The translations under genes were made by a program, and so were the position numbers. Positions 1-10,932 of a stretch of DNA of 64,000 bases are shown here, piece after piece. Each line of letters opens with the position of its first letter. The first letter of the stretch is position 1. The stretch spans positions 32,891,150 through 32,955,149 of the forward strand of contig CM069452.1 of the NCBI GenBank assembly GCA_035610835.1, read 5' to 3'. Below the pieces are notes generated by a model. It was not told the DNA's origin. It saw nothing but the letters and a program-made list of their open reading frames with translations, and ran no database searches. Source of the DNA: Ophiura sarsii. Its lineage: Eukaryota; Echinodermata; Ophiuroidea; Amphilepidida; Ophiuridae.

Positions 1-27
1 CGGATCAAATCTGGGAGGAAAGTTTCT

Positions 28-436
28 GGCCCTGTCACATTGTTGCGAATAGAGCTAACGTATGCCCGACGCATTTGGAAATGTGGGTGTACGTTCGTGT
101 AAGTTACCTCTAACGTATGTCAGCGTATGTCAACGTATGGTCTAACGTATGTAAACGTATGTCTAACGTACCACGAACATATTCGGGAACTTATGCAGAA
201 CGTAAGTTAAGCACACGTTGAGTACGTCGAGAAATTTTGAACATGCTCAATAATTTTTCGCGGGCTCGACGTGTTCCAAATTTTCACAACGTATCACAGC
301 GTGCTTTTAACGTAAACGACGTATCCCCAACTTACCCCTAACTTGTATCAGCGTACACCAACGTACGCCAACGTATTTTTCGATATTTCGCATACGTTGT
401 CATACGTTCAGGCGATACGCCATGGTGTGACAGGGC
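28..436. mobile_element. CGTA-family MITE, first copy
   Basis: It starts GGCCCTGTCACA and ends with the inverted end GGTGTGACAGGGC. The body runs in the AACGTA orientation and ends with the conserved tail GGCGATACGCCATGG. It matches the full-length copy at 10447-10932 in order and content. Confidence 0.7.
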
Positions 437-904
437 TACCGTACAGCTAGCGTATGTACCGCACAGCTAGCGAGCATTCGGCGTTTTGGGAACTTATGGA
501 GGGTTTGAGTATATAAATTGGTCCCTTGAGTATCTCATCCTCACTTCTTCATGGTCTGTCGTGCTGAACACATCAACCCTTCATCATACGCTACGAATAC
601 GCTACGCTACGTTAAGTATACGTTAAGCTTACGTTAGTCATACGCTCGCATACGCTGTGATACGCTGTGATAAGTATGTTATAAATTAGTGATACGCTAT
701 CAATTCGTTAGTCATACGCTATGTATACGTTCAATACGCTATGGATACGTGACAGGGCTACGTGACAGGGCCTTACACAATCGCCCGGCATAAGGTGAAT
801 ACGTGAGATGCGTCGAAACTCGTTGGAAATACGTCAGGCATACGTTAGACATACGGCACATATACGTTATCAACTCGTTATCACTACGTTGGCTGTACGT
901 TTCC

Positions 905-1560
905 CCGTCAGCCTACGTTCATCAACGTATACCAACTTACGAGTAACGTACGAGTAATGTACCACTAACGTATGTCAGCGTATGTCAACGTATATTTAAC
1001 GTACCACAAACTTACCGGGAACTTATGCAGAACGTATTAAGCACACGTTGAGTACGTCGAGAAATTTTGAGCATGCTCAATATTTTGTCGCGGGCTCTAC
1101 GTGTTCCAAATTGTCACAGCGTATCACAGCGTGCTCTTAACGTAAATGACGTATCCCCAACGTACCCCTAACTTATTTCAGCGTACACCAACGTACACCA
1201 ACGTATAAGGCCCTATCACACCATAACGTATCGCCTCAACGTATGCCAACGTATGCGAAATATCGAAAAATACGTTGGTGTACGCTGATATAAGTTAGGG
1301 GTACGTTGGGGATACGTCGTTGACGTTAAGAGCACGCTGTGATACGTTGTGAAAATTTGGAACACGTCGAGCCCGCTAAAAAATATTGAGCATGTTCAAA
1401 ATGTCTCGACGTACTCAACGTGTGCTTAACTTACGTTCTGCATAAGTTCCCGATATGTTCGTGGTACGTTAGACATACGTTTACAAACGCTGACATACGT
1501 TAGACATACGTTGACATACGCTGACATACGTTAGATGTACGTTACTCGTCGTAAGTTATA
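905..1560. repeat. Large imperfect palindrome of two head-to-head CGTA elements
   Basis: From 905 to about 1200 the words run as AACGTATGTC. From about 1245 to 1560 the same series returns as its reverse complement (GACATACGTT) in mirror order, including the GAGCATGCTCAA and TCGACGTGTTCC blocks. An element end (GGCCCTATCACACC) lies at the centre near 1209. One strand could fold into a hairpin with arms of about 300 bp. Confidence 0.7.
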
Positions 1561-2117
1561 GGTTGGACCTATAGATTTACCCTTCTAGATATTTTAATAG
1601 TTATCATCTAGGCTGCGTTTACTTGAACTGGCAACACTTGTCCCGCCGTGTACGAAACTCAATTTCTGCAGCGGCATAAATCACGTGTTCGTTGTACGCC
1701 GAGGATACGCTGAGGATACGTCGAACACGGCAGACATACGCTTCGAATACGTTAAGCATACGTTGGTATACGCTCGCCGATCGCATACGCTGTGATACGC
1801 TGTCATAAGTTTGTTATAAGTTAGTGATACGCTATCAATATGTTAGTCATACGCTATGTATACGTTTAATACGCTATGGATACGCTATGGATACGTCCAT
1901 TCCATCACCGATGTCGACTTTTCCAACGCAATTCGTTGGGAAGTTGGACGTTCTTGGACGTTCTTCGACTCTGACAATTTTCGAGCTATTTTTTGAATAC
2001 GTCGGCATACGTTCAGGCCACGGTCAGGCCATACGCTATGGTGTGACAGGGCCTTTAAGGCTGTAAACATAATCATGACTTTAAGGCCCTGTCACACCAC
2101 GGCGTATCGCCTGAAAG

Positions 2118-3836
2118 TTGAAATTAAGGTATATACTCGTGCCATGCAAACTTAGCTTATTTCCATAATTTCAAATTGGGCCGGTTATCGAGGCAATGTT
2201 TTGCTCAGACCATCCTTAGTTTGTTTTTAGTGTTCATTGGTTTTACACGTTTTAAAATAGCAAAAGTACTTATATTATATAACAATTTAAACTTTTGGTT
2301 AGTGCACAGATTTCGTTCAGCAATTGTATAACCGGAAGGATATATCGAAGCCTTAGAATCTTTCACCGTGTGTGGTCAACAGGATGTAATCAAGACACAT
2401 CCTGATGCACATTGTTATAGCTCACGGTATAAAAAAAAGGTTTCTATCGTTGTACCTTAACATATCCACAAGTCTTCACCTTATCACCTTAGAATCTAAA
2501 AGTTGTGACTGTCATTTTGGTCATTTTAAGATGATATGTCGCTTCAAGTTAGCAACAACAGCAAAAGAAATAAAGAAGAAAAGAAAGTAAGAGAAAACCA
2601 AAAGAAATAAACTGAGGTGAGGTCTTTTAACATGTCATAGTTTTAAAACCCTATTAACGTTTTATATCATTTAAAAATCGCCAATATCCCTGAAATATCA
2701 GGTTAAGGTTGTTTATTAATTCTAAGATGACAAAATGGTGCTACTGTAACTCGAGGAATAACTATAAGTTGCACACGTTCTCGTTGAGTGCCATGTTTCT
2801 ATATTTGCTAAGCGGGGCCTCAAGAAGGGAAGAATGTAGGATATTGAAGAACGACGTGTTAAGACACTGGTGACTGATGAACACGATTTAGTGATGCCGT
2901 AACCAGACAAGCTGGCGTTATCACACGGAGGATATGACATAGATATCTATATACATGTATATGATGTTCAATAGACGCTAAAGAATATGGCACTCAAAGA
3001 TGATTGATGGGGTATGTTGATAAATTACGACAAGCATTTCCTGGCTTTTTTATAGCATCGATTGATAATTGACAAATGACCGCGTAACGAAAGTCGGCAT
3101 CATATTTCCCCATAATATATGATAATTTACTTGAGAGTTTAGCTCATTGAAATTAAAAGGCTGCCAATGTTTTAATTTATCATGGTAGATTCCTTGTGCA
3201 TTTAGCATTGGGATCACAACTTGCTGGCGACAACGGCCCAACGTATTAGCACAATAATGACATTCGATTGTGTAACAAATACTGTAATAATTTGTATTCG
3301 CATTCGAAATCAGAAGCAGAGAAAAGTAGGTATGCTGTTTTTTCTGCCCGTTGGACAGCTTTATATGAAACAGTCATTCCCGAAACATCTTTGGAGATGA
3401 AATTCGTAAAGTGTCAGTTCGCATAGCAGCCCGTATATTATAGAAGGGATGCATCCCCTCAGAGTAGGGTTTCCACACCCCCTATACGAGTATATACACC
3501 TAGATTTACATGCAAGTTCACCTGGTAAGGACAGTCGTATAGTAGGCACGCAGGACCGAACTGTCCGGCCCTACATTTTGTAATGGTCGGGGTTAGCATC
3601 ATTCACTTGGAGCAGTCACCGGGTAAATAAAGAATCGAATGTCCATAAGAGCTCTGTGCATCCGGGTCATTTTGTTTGTACGCTCTCGCTGGTACACAAC
3701 AAGAAGCTGTTACTAAGATACCTGCGCGCTCGCACTGCCATAACCTAAAAAACCTGAGCGCCCGACACACGTCCCCTGGTCCGTAATTATCTTTAATTGG
3801 GGAAGAGGGTTTCAACCAGAAACTTTCGTTATGTAT
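2118..3836. other. No recognisable feature
   Basis: AT-rich, apparently low-copy sequence. Reading frames are all under about 75 codons and resemble no family I know. Nothing else in the window obviously repeats it. Confidence 0.5.
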
Positions 3837-4075
3837 TATAATAACAATAATAATAATAATAATATGATAATAATAAAATACATTTATCTACAACACATGA
3901 AAAAAGGTGCTTCATAAGTCCCTAACTCCCCGGTGTGTTTTTCTGAATTAAACTATCAGGGGAGAAAAACGGGTCAAATTTGAGGGAAAATCAGTCCGCA
4001 CGCGCCGCGGATCGAACCCGGGTCGCGTGCGTGCAAGTCTGATGCTCTACCGACTGAGCTACACGGTGATGTTCA
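3837..4075 (-). repeat. tRNA-derived SINE (minus strand)
   Basis: Read on the minus strand from about 4072, the sequence starts with a tRNA-like head: an A-box-like TAGCTCAGTCGGTAGAGC and a B-box GGTTCGATCC. The acceptor and anticodon stems do not pair, so it is not a functional tRNA. A unique body follows, then a TTATTATTATT-type tail near 3840-3872. The A-box region resembles tRNA-Lys, which is a weak inference. Confidence 0.65.
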
Positions 4076-4908
4076 ACAAACAAAAAATTAACAAGTTGAA
4101 AAACGCGCTGAGCGTGGCACGAGATTGATGTGGCCGCCGCGCGGTACAAGATAGTAGCACTCTAGGTTTTAGTAAGGTCCAGGAAGGTTAGGGTTAAGCG
4201 CTTAAAACAGAAGTCACTAAGCGCTTTACAAAGCATAGTACCCAAATACAATACACACAAGTATAAGCACACACAAAATCCAAAATATATATATAATAAA
4301 AAACCCTTTAAAGGGGAAGTGCTAGTACAAATGAAAGACTTTGATATTTTTTAGGAAAGCATTTGGTAGAATAATGACATGTAATTGGGTAATCAGTATT
4401 GGCACAAGAGCAGGCAGTGGACGTATTGGCAAATTTGGGCATGATATCAAGTAATGAATATGAAGACAAATTTGCAGTAGTTGTCCGTACTGTATATATG
4501 TGAAAATCAGACACAATTAGGCAAGATATCAACATTGAGCTTGTATTTGATTATTGTAGTAGCGATCTTCCGCTTAACAATGGTACTCTTTTTTTAAGCG
4601 GAGTTATATAATTTTTCAGTTATAGTCTTTATGAAAACTCCAAACTGAGATATCATCCTTTAAAGATGTACTTATAATGTACTAACGATGTACTTTTATT
4701 TGTATTTTTTTATTTTTTTATTTTTTGGTTTGAATTTTTAATCTGAAACTTTCACATTAATGTTATAAACACTCTGAAAATTAATTATTTACAAGAATCA
4801 CCTCCAATTAGGGTTTGGGCTATTACTCAGTTTGGAGCTCTGCCCAATTCGTGAATTAAAAAGAAATTTGGAAGAAATGAAACGGTCATTTGATCTTGTT
4901 GTGTGCAT
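4076..4908. other. AT-rich, with a retroposon-like tail fragment
   Basis: No gene is seen. Around 4190-4230 the words AAGCGCTT and AAGCGCTTTACAAAG resemble the 3' tails at 31870, 41755 and 47935, which end in GCGCTTTACAAA or a similar word near ATT repeats. This may be a degraded LINE or SINE tail. Confidence 0.3.
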
Positions 4909-5182
4909 TCATTGGCGGCGTAGCTACAGGTAACCCACCAAGGGTCATTCGGGGGGGGGGGGGGGGCGGTGCAATTAACAATTCAGGGGAGTTAAAGGGT
5001 TTTATATACTTATCTCCAATTTCATGGCGTTTCTCGTCGTGGGGAATCAATACCAATCCTAATCACCTGCAGCAGAGGCTTTGTCCCAGGACCTACCGGG
5101 CCGGGGCCCTTATGTAATGTGGGCCCTGGACCCCACGCCACTCTCGTGCCCCCGGGATGACAAGCCTCCTGGCTACGCCCAT
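4909..5182. mobile_element. hAT-like MITE with internal poly-G
   Basis: The ends GGCGTAGCTACAGG (about 4916) and CCTGGCTACGCC (about 5169-5180) are inverted repeats of the GGCGTAGCTAGG type common at hAT MITE ends. A run of G lies at 4951-4966. No 8-bp target duplication was confirmed. Confidence 0.5.
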
Positions 5183-5497
5183 GTCGCAAACAGTCCATGA
5201 AATCAATTGACTTCAAAACTCATAAAACGACCGCCAATTTTGTATTTATTTCATTAAGCCTACCAAAGAATGGAAATTAACTACCCAGTATGATTTGTTT
5301 GTGCAGTTATAAACGATATCTCCATCTTTGGCAAACACGAGAGTAAACATTTTAGAACCACCCTCTCCATAGGCTTTATTGGTATAAGTGTTGTAAAAAT
5401 CAACACAGATTGTCAGAGGTATATTTGCTCAATAGTGAATTAAAAAGTACAATAGTTTTTAAACGGCTTTCGTTGAATAACAAAATAACAGACATAA

Positions 5498-5828
5498 GGG
5501 ACGCACCATTTGATTTTCGGGGGAGGGGGGCATGGAAGTTGGGGTCGATCGGATTTTTTTTTTTGGCCACCGAAGTAGGCGATTTTTTTTTTTTTAAATA
5601 TTTTTTTTAGCAAAGGCGGCACAGTGTTTTTTTTTTTTAGGTTTTACTGTTTTTCTTTACATTGAGTTGGGTGAGTTGGGTGAGTCATCTTTTTTCTTCT
5701 TTTCCTGGTTGGTGGGCAAAGTTTTTTTTTCTTCTCCTGGATAGTGGGCAAAGTGGTTTTTTTTTAAACTTCCATGCAACGCCCCCCCCCCCCCCCCCCC
5801 CACCCCTGAGTATCTAATGGTGTGTTCC
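5498..5828. mobile_element. Harbinger-like MITE, TAA target duplication
   Basis: It starts GGGACGCACCATT and ends AATGGTGTGTTCC, with TAA on both sides (5495-5497 and 5829-5831). The subterminal block is poly-G on the left and poly-C on the right (5783-5802), next to the inverted words CATGGAAGTT and AACTTCCATG. The interior has several poly-T runs. The family recurs at 20985-21126 and 23178-23467. Confidence 0.75.
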
Positions 5829-6174
5829 TAATGTACTTTTATAGACATTTGAGTCATAGTTCAATAATTACAGCACTCACAAAATTCCTAAGGTTACTTC
5901 CTTGAGCCCCCCCCCCCCCCCATTATTTTGAGAGTGTATTTATTACCTAGTAATTATATAAGTTAATTTTATGAGAACTGCGTTATATATTTTGAAATTT
6001 GATGATTTATTCATCAGTTTGTTTGCTTCAAGCGCGATAGCAATCCTAACCTTAAATTTATGAGTGAGACTTGTATTTTAATACAGTGTGGACAACTAAT
6101 GAATAATAATAATAAATAGGAATTCTTAATCATGTATTAAGTCAACCATTTTCTAGCCTTTCTTGGGCCTTTCC
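5829..6174. other. No recognisable feature; poly-C tract
   Basis: AT-rich sequence with a run of C at about 5907-5920. No gene or clear repeat was found. Confidence 0.4.
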
Positions 6175-6445
6175 TTAACACTTTCTATGCGGCTAGTTTT
6201 ACCAGAGTGATATTACCTATTACACCTCCCTGGTTTTGCCATATAAAAAAGATTTTGCAAAAACCTTTTCTAAACTTTCAAAGTCTTATCTCAAGAATAA
6301 CTGACCTAATACTAGACGTGCTTGTACTTATGTTAATTAATTTCTCATGGTGATTCGAAATATATGATGATGAAAGCCAATAAATTAAATACGTTTGTGA
6401 AACATTTTGTGAATTGTATTTTGCGTGTGCATAACCGCGCGCATG
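6175..6445. mobile_element. Decayed TTAA-flanked MITE
   Basis: It begins TTAACACTTTCTATGCGG and shares the order of the better copies at 9533 and 46488: TTTTACCA, a block of CAAAGTCTTATCTCAAG, then TTTGTGAAACATTTTGTGAA. The right end is degraded (GCATAACCGCGCGC), so the end coordinate is approximate. Confidence 0.6.
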
Positions 6446-8030
6446 GACAGCGTTAATCTATTCTATATTTGCCTAAAATTCTCAGTTTGCTTCCCCCCTC
6501 CATTTCTTTACATTGCCACAAGCTAGTGGATATTTATCGCTTTGTTTACCTATCGGAGTAAATATACTTTACACAGGCTAGGCAAACAACTGCGGACAAC
6601 ATCTCAAAATTTCACCCCGGGCGCTAAACAACTGAACACATCTCTCGTCCAATCAAAGTCATGGACACAGATGGATTCGGCGGCGCTTGTAAGTGACCCT
6701 GATGCAATACACAATAGCATCCAAGCGTCACACTTCTCGATCAACCAATATACCCGTACGAGAGTGTCATTTGGCTGGACCCGTTCGATAATTATACCGA
6801 TTTGGTCACGGTTTCCTGAACCAAGTGACTCGAAGTCATTATAAATAACGCGTACTTGGAATATTGATTTTGAATTCAGGCTATAAGAGCTAGCTATCGT
6901 GATAGCTAGCACAAAAAGACATATTCAGAGCAGGCAGTTCACTCAAGTTCATACCAAATGCAATATGTATTACACACTGCCTGTCTTGTTATCTACCTGT
7001 TAATGAGTACTCTCATCAGCAAGCAATTGATTGGATGATCAAAATATATCCATCAACCCTTTCTTTGTATAGATCATTCCGTCCATTGACCTTTTTTATT
7101 GAGATTTCATCTATGCTAGTGTTCACATTTTAATTTCAGCTTTATCGATGAAGTATAATTCAAATGTCTACATAATATTACACGAGTTGACCATGTGGAC
7201 AGTGATTTAAGGTATACTTGAACGATGATGGCGGAAGTCATAGAAAAATGCAAGGCAAATTGTTGTATCCTCATAGTATGTAAAATAATAAATCACAAGA
7301 GGGCGTATGCAACATGATGGAATGACTCTGTATACTAAATTCGCAATGGCTTGTACAGTCGGAACGCCTCTTAGCCGAATAACCGTTAAAAGGTCAATTA
7401 TTACCGAAACGAACTTCGCAATTGTGAACCGCGCACTTTCGGTACTAAAACCGAGTTAAACTCCCGCGGAATCTGAACTATCATTTCAAGAGTGATCTTG
7501 AGGTCAAATGTAAGTCTTTTTTGGAGATTAATGTCTTGAAATATTCCTAATAATACAATCTATCTTACTAACTTATCAAAACCAGTCTCAGACATTTACA
7601 AGCAGAGTATTTCACATCGGAAGTTTGCAATTTTTTCGATATCGAAAGTGAAATGTACAAAAGTAGCGTTTAATTGATCTGACAAACAGCTGTCTTAAAC
7701 AGCGAAATTACAAAATTGTCACATATTCAGATAAATGAGGGTTTTAGTCATTATTATTTCCTAAATCGATTTTACGACGTGACCATTTAAGTAGATAAAA
7801 ACAGATTGTAAGAGAGAGTAAAATTTGGAACCATTGGTATTTTGTCCATTGTCCATTCCTATGCGATCGCATTATATTTTGATGTTTGTGCGGATTGCAG
7901 GCTTTGTGCATAGGAGGGACATCTTTCGAGGGAAATATTTTTCAACTTATGAACTAAATAACTGTGATATCCTTTTTATCTAACAGAATAAATGATGTTT
8001 TTGCATCATGTGGCTCTAGAAACAGAATTG
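6446..8030. other. No gene supported; small hairpin at 6889-6910
   Basis: Two overlapping antisense frames of about 100 codons lie at 6542-6912, but neither resembles a known protein and neither has a supporting splice context. The word GCTAGCTATC and its reverse complement form a short hairpin at 6889-6910. TATAAATAACGCG at about 6840 looks like a TATA box in isolation. Confidence 0.4.
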
Positions 8031-8036
8031 ATGAAG

Positions 8037-8165
8037 TGTTTAAATCTCACGGATATAACTAGTTTCCCTTGATAGCTTAGATGGTAAAGGGTTCGCTTGG
8101 AGAACGAAAGGTCCGGGGTTCGAAATCGATCCTTCTGCTCTGCACATTTTCATATGATTTATTTT
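8037..8165 (+). repeat. tRNA-like SINE (plus strand)
   Basis: The sequence TTGATAGCTTAGATGG (A-box-like) is followed about 40 bp later by GGGGTTCGAA (B-box-like), then CTCTGCACATTTTCA and a T-rich tail. It matches the inverted copy at 8595-8745 along its length. A tRNA-like head with a unique tail is the SINE signature; a working tRNA fold is not present. Confidence 0.6.
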
Positions 8166-8594
8166 TTTCTCGTCAAAATCATTTTTTGTGTGTGATTTAT
8201 TTATGAATGTTTGGTTCATTTCTTTTTCATAAGTTAACAGATCCCCACCATTCTAGTATAAATAATCCCAAAGCAACAAACAAACCTCGGCATAGTGCTC
8301 GGGATCAGAGAGACTTTAAAGTTGTATTGTATTTCCTGGTATAAAAGACGCGACGTATTTTTTTCATATACTCACGGAGTCACGGACGGCCCATGATGTG
8401 ACGTTTAGAAGATGGTTTTCATGACAATGTTTTGCTGCACTTACACCTGATTTTCCTCATTATGCGTAATGTGTCTAGTGAAACTGATATTTGAGTGGGT
8501 GAAGGGATAACCTGAGCACAATCGCACCCAGACGGAATATCGGATAAGAAACATGGTCATCATAAATCATCATAAAACAATCATAAATAAATTA

Positions 8595-8745
8595 AAAACC
8601 CAACAAAATTGATTTTGATGAGAAAAAATAAATCCGTGCAATGTGCAGGATCGAACCCCGGACCTCCCGTTCTTCAAGCGAGCGCTTTACCATTTACGCT
8701 ATCAAGGGAAACTAGCTATAACCGGGAGATTCAAACACTTATTGT
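8595..8745 (-). repeat. tRNA-like SINE (minus strand), inverted partner
   Basis: On the minus strand from about 8745 it reads TAGTTTCCCTTGATAGCG, then GGTCCGGGGTTCGATCC, then the same tail as the copy at 8037. The two copies face each other about 430 bp apart. A plus-strand frame of 69 codons crossing it is a by-product. Confidence 0.6.
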
Positions 8746-8779
8746 CAAGTGCCAAGTTTTGGTCACTACAATTGAGCTT

Positions 8780-9245
8780 CACATCGGGCTTCAAATGATG
8801 CGGCAAAAATCGTCTTAAACACTATTACTATTTCAAACACGAAGGATATCAAACAACTCATTATAATGTGCCACTGTATAGATGGATTTTTTACGACGTT
8901 GTAAAATAAGGGATTTACGGACGTTTTCATCTAAAATTGGCTACCATTTCTTCCAGTTCATGTCAGTTTTTACGCCGATGCAGTAGCATGAAATCTCACA
9001 TTTCGGGTCGTTGGTGTCTGAATATATTGATTCGATAAGACAGTATGAAGTAAAATAGATGTATGCTTCATTGTAGGTTAGTGGGTAAACGATCAGCGGT
9101 CTCCTTTGTATATATTTTGTCCTAAATAAGTGTAAGTTATTTATAAATAGGTGATCGACTAAATTTGAATTTTTCGTGTTTACATTAGGACGCCCTCGTA
9201 CCTAATAATTTGGGGTCAAATCGAACTTGCGTTCCGACTATGTAT
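8780..9245. repeat. Dispersed repeat R1, copy 1
   Basis: It is alignable by eye to 52870-53320 through shared blocks: GGATATCAAACAACTC, GATGGATTTTTTACGACG, GGGATTTACGGACGTTTTC and GGACGCCCTCGTA. Its identity as a transposon is not shown, because no terminal repeats were found. Confidence 0.65.
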
Positions 9246-9532
9246 TACTAATAAAATGTAGAGAAGATTTCGGATCTCACAGCACGCAATCGGTGATATT
9301 GCGTCAACCCGTGTTGATATCAGACACTCGTACGATCTAAATATAACATTTAATCCTTTAAATGTGTTCAGAGTTTTGATGGATCATTACTCAAGGTGCC
9401 AACGCCAAGCCACTATGGGCCGTTGGAAAAATACCATTGAATCATTTAAATGGCGAAAAAAATCACATCTAATTTTATTCCTTTTCGTTACATTGTATGG
9501 TTGATTCAAATAAATCCTTTTCTACATTTTAA

Positions 9533-9772
9533 CAGTTTTCACACGGCTTTTAATTTTACCATATATACAAAACAGATTTTTAGCAACCCGTCACAACTTT
9601 CATAGTCTTATCTCAAGATTACCAAACCAATACTAGGTATGTTTGTACTATTTTTAATGCATTACTCATGTTGATTCCAAATATTTTATGAAATTCAATA
9701 ATTTTGACATTTTTGAAACATTTTGTGAAATTTTGGAATGTCGTCTGCAGACGCCTGCCGCGTGGAAAGTAC
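9533..9772. mobile_element. TTAA-flanked MITE
   Basis: It follows TTAA at 9529-9532 and starts CAGTTTTCACACGGC. The right end is GACGCCTGCCGCGTGGAAAG. It has the same internal order as the cleanest copy, 46488-46728. A TTAA target fits piggyBac or Kolobok; the ends do not decide between them. Confidence 0.65.
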
Positions 9773-10446
9773 TGCGTACCAACTTTGTTTCTACTAGGAT
9801 TTCCCAATGAATTGTACCAATCATGATTCTCTCGAATTGTTGGGAAAATATAAGTGTATTTTCCTCATTTTAGTAGTTTATATCATAAGACGTGTCTTGA
9901 AATTACCGTTCAAATCTAAGGTACGTCTTGCAGTCGAAATGAAAATGTCGATAGATAAAATTAAAAACATTTAACCGCAATATAATGTAACAATAGTTTG
10001 TATTCGGTGTCTTTGACACTAATATTTGTAAGAGATGATCTATGAATACAATAGGTTAAAATAAACGAAATACGTTGCCACCACGATAGCTAGAATATAT
10101 ATATATTTTTTTTTCCAGAGTATAAACAGTGGACGTTATTTTAACTGTCATTGGTATAAGTAAGCCTCGACATGTTGTTTTCTTGTAGATATTATATTCC
10201 ACGCCAACGCTATCGGATTTATCTTTCATAACATATTGTTTAATAAATCATTGGTATACAAACGCTCATCATCGACAGAAGATTGATATTGCTAGGTTAT
10301 GATCGCAAAAGGCATGACAGGTATATCAATCAACATAAGATTAGGCTAATAATATTTGAATCCGCTGCACACATTGTATGAATTAATGCATCTATTCCAA
10401 AGGTATAGTGTAAAGAAGATTTCGAGGGCAGTCCATCATGCTGTAA
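9773..10446. other. No recognisable feature
   Basis: AT-rich sequence with a short AT/T run near 10098-10120. No gene is seen. Confidence 0.4.
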
Positions 10447-10932
10447 GGCCCTGTCACACCATGGCGTATGGCCTGAAAGTATGCCGACGTATACAGAAAA
10501 TAGCGCCATAGACCAATAACGTCCAACTTCCCAACGAATTGCAATATTTTGGTTTTTATCAGTGCTAGATAGCTATTTTCAGCCGACGTACATGTATGTA
10601 CATCAACGTATTCCGAGTAACGTACCTCTAACGTATGTCAGCGTATGTCAACGTATGTCTAACGTACCACGAACGTACCGGGAACTTATGCAGAACGTAT
10701 TATAAGTACACGTTGAGTACACCGAGAAATTGTTAACATGCTCAATAATTTTTCGCGGGCTCGACGTGTTCCAAATTGTCACAGCGTATAACAGCGTGCT
10801 CTTAACGTAAACGACGTATCCCCAACTTACCCCTAACTTATATCAGCGTACACCAACGTACACCAACGTATTTTCGATATTTTTTCATACGTTGGCATAC
10901 GTTCAGGCGATACGCCATGGTGTGACAGGGCC
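10447..10932. mobile_element. Full-length CGTA-family Harbinger-like MITE
   Basis: The ends are GGCCCTGTCACACCATGG and its reverse complement CCATGGTGTGACAGGGCC. The left flank is TAA (10444-10446) and the right flank TAG. The body from about 10610 contains CGTATGTC and CGTACC words spaced about 10-11 bp apart. A near-terminal block (CCAACTTCCCAACGAATTG) also occurs inverted at about 1930-1955 in the first cluster. It is non-coding. Confidence 0.75.

Larger units (their letters stand above)
1..2117. mobile_element. Nested cluster of Harbinger-like, CGTA-rich MITEs
   Basis: The whole stretch is made of copies and fragments of one family, whose ends read GGCCCTGTCACACC and whose body is a run of words such as AACGTATGTC, AGCGTATGTC and CAACGTAT. 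Family ends are visible at 28, 436, 771, 1209, 2053 and 2085. Flanks next to the GGCC end are often TAA or TTA (769-774, 1206-1208, 2082-2084), which suggests a Harbinger-type 3-bp target. The copies interrupt each other. A TATATAAAT word at about 508-516 could be a TATA box, but nothing else supports a promoter. No coding sequence is seen. Confidence 0.75.

Noticed and set aside
508..516. TATATAAAT as a promoter
   Set aside because: A lone AT-rich word in an AT-rich genome with no open frame or conserved context downstream.
3990..4072. tRNA gene on the minus strand
   Set aside because: A- and B-boxes are present, but the acceptor and anticodon stems do not pair, and a SINE body and tail follow.
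6542..6912. Overlapping 100- and 102-codon antisense frames
   Set aside because: No recognisable motif, and two overlapping frames on opposite strands cannot both be favoured; no splice or promoter evidence.
8060..8135. tRNA gene at the SINE head
   Set aside because: No closed cloverleaf; the same head recurs inverted at 8640-8715 with a shared non-tRNA tail.
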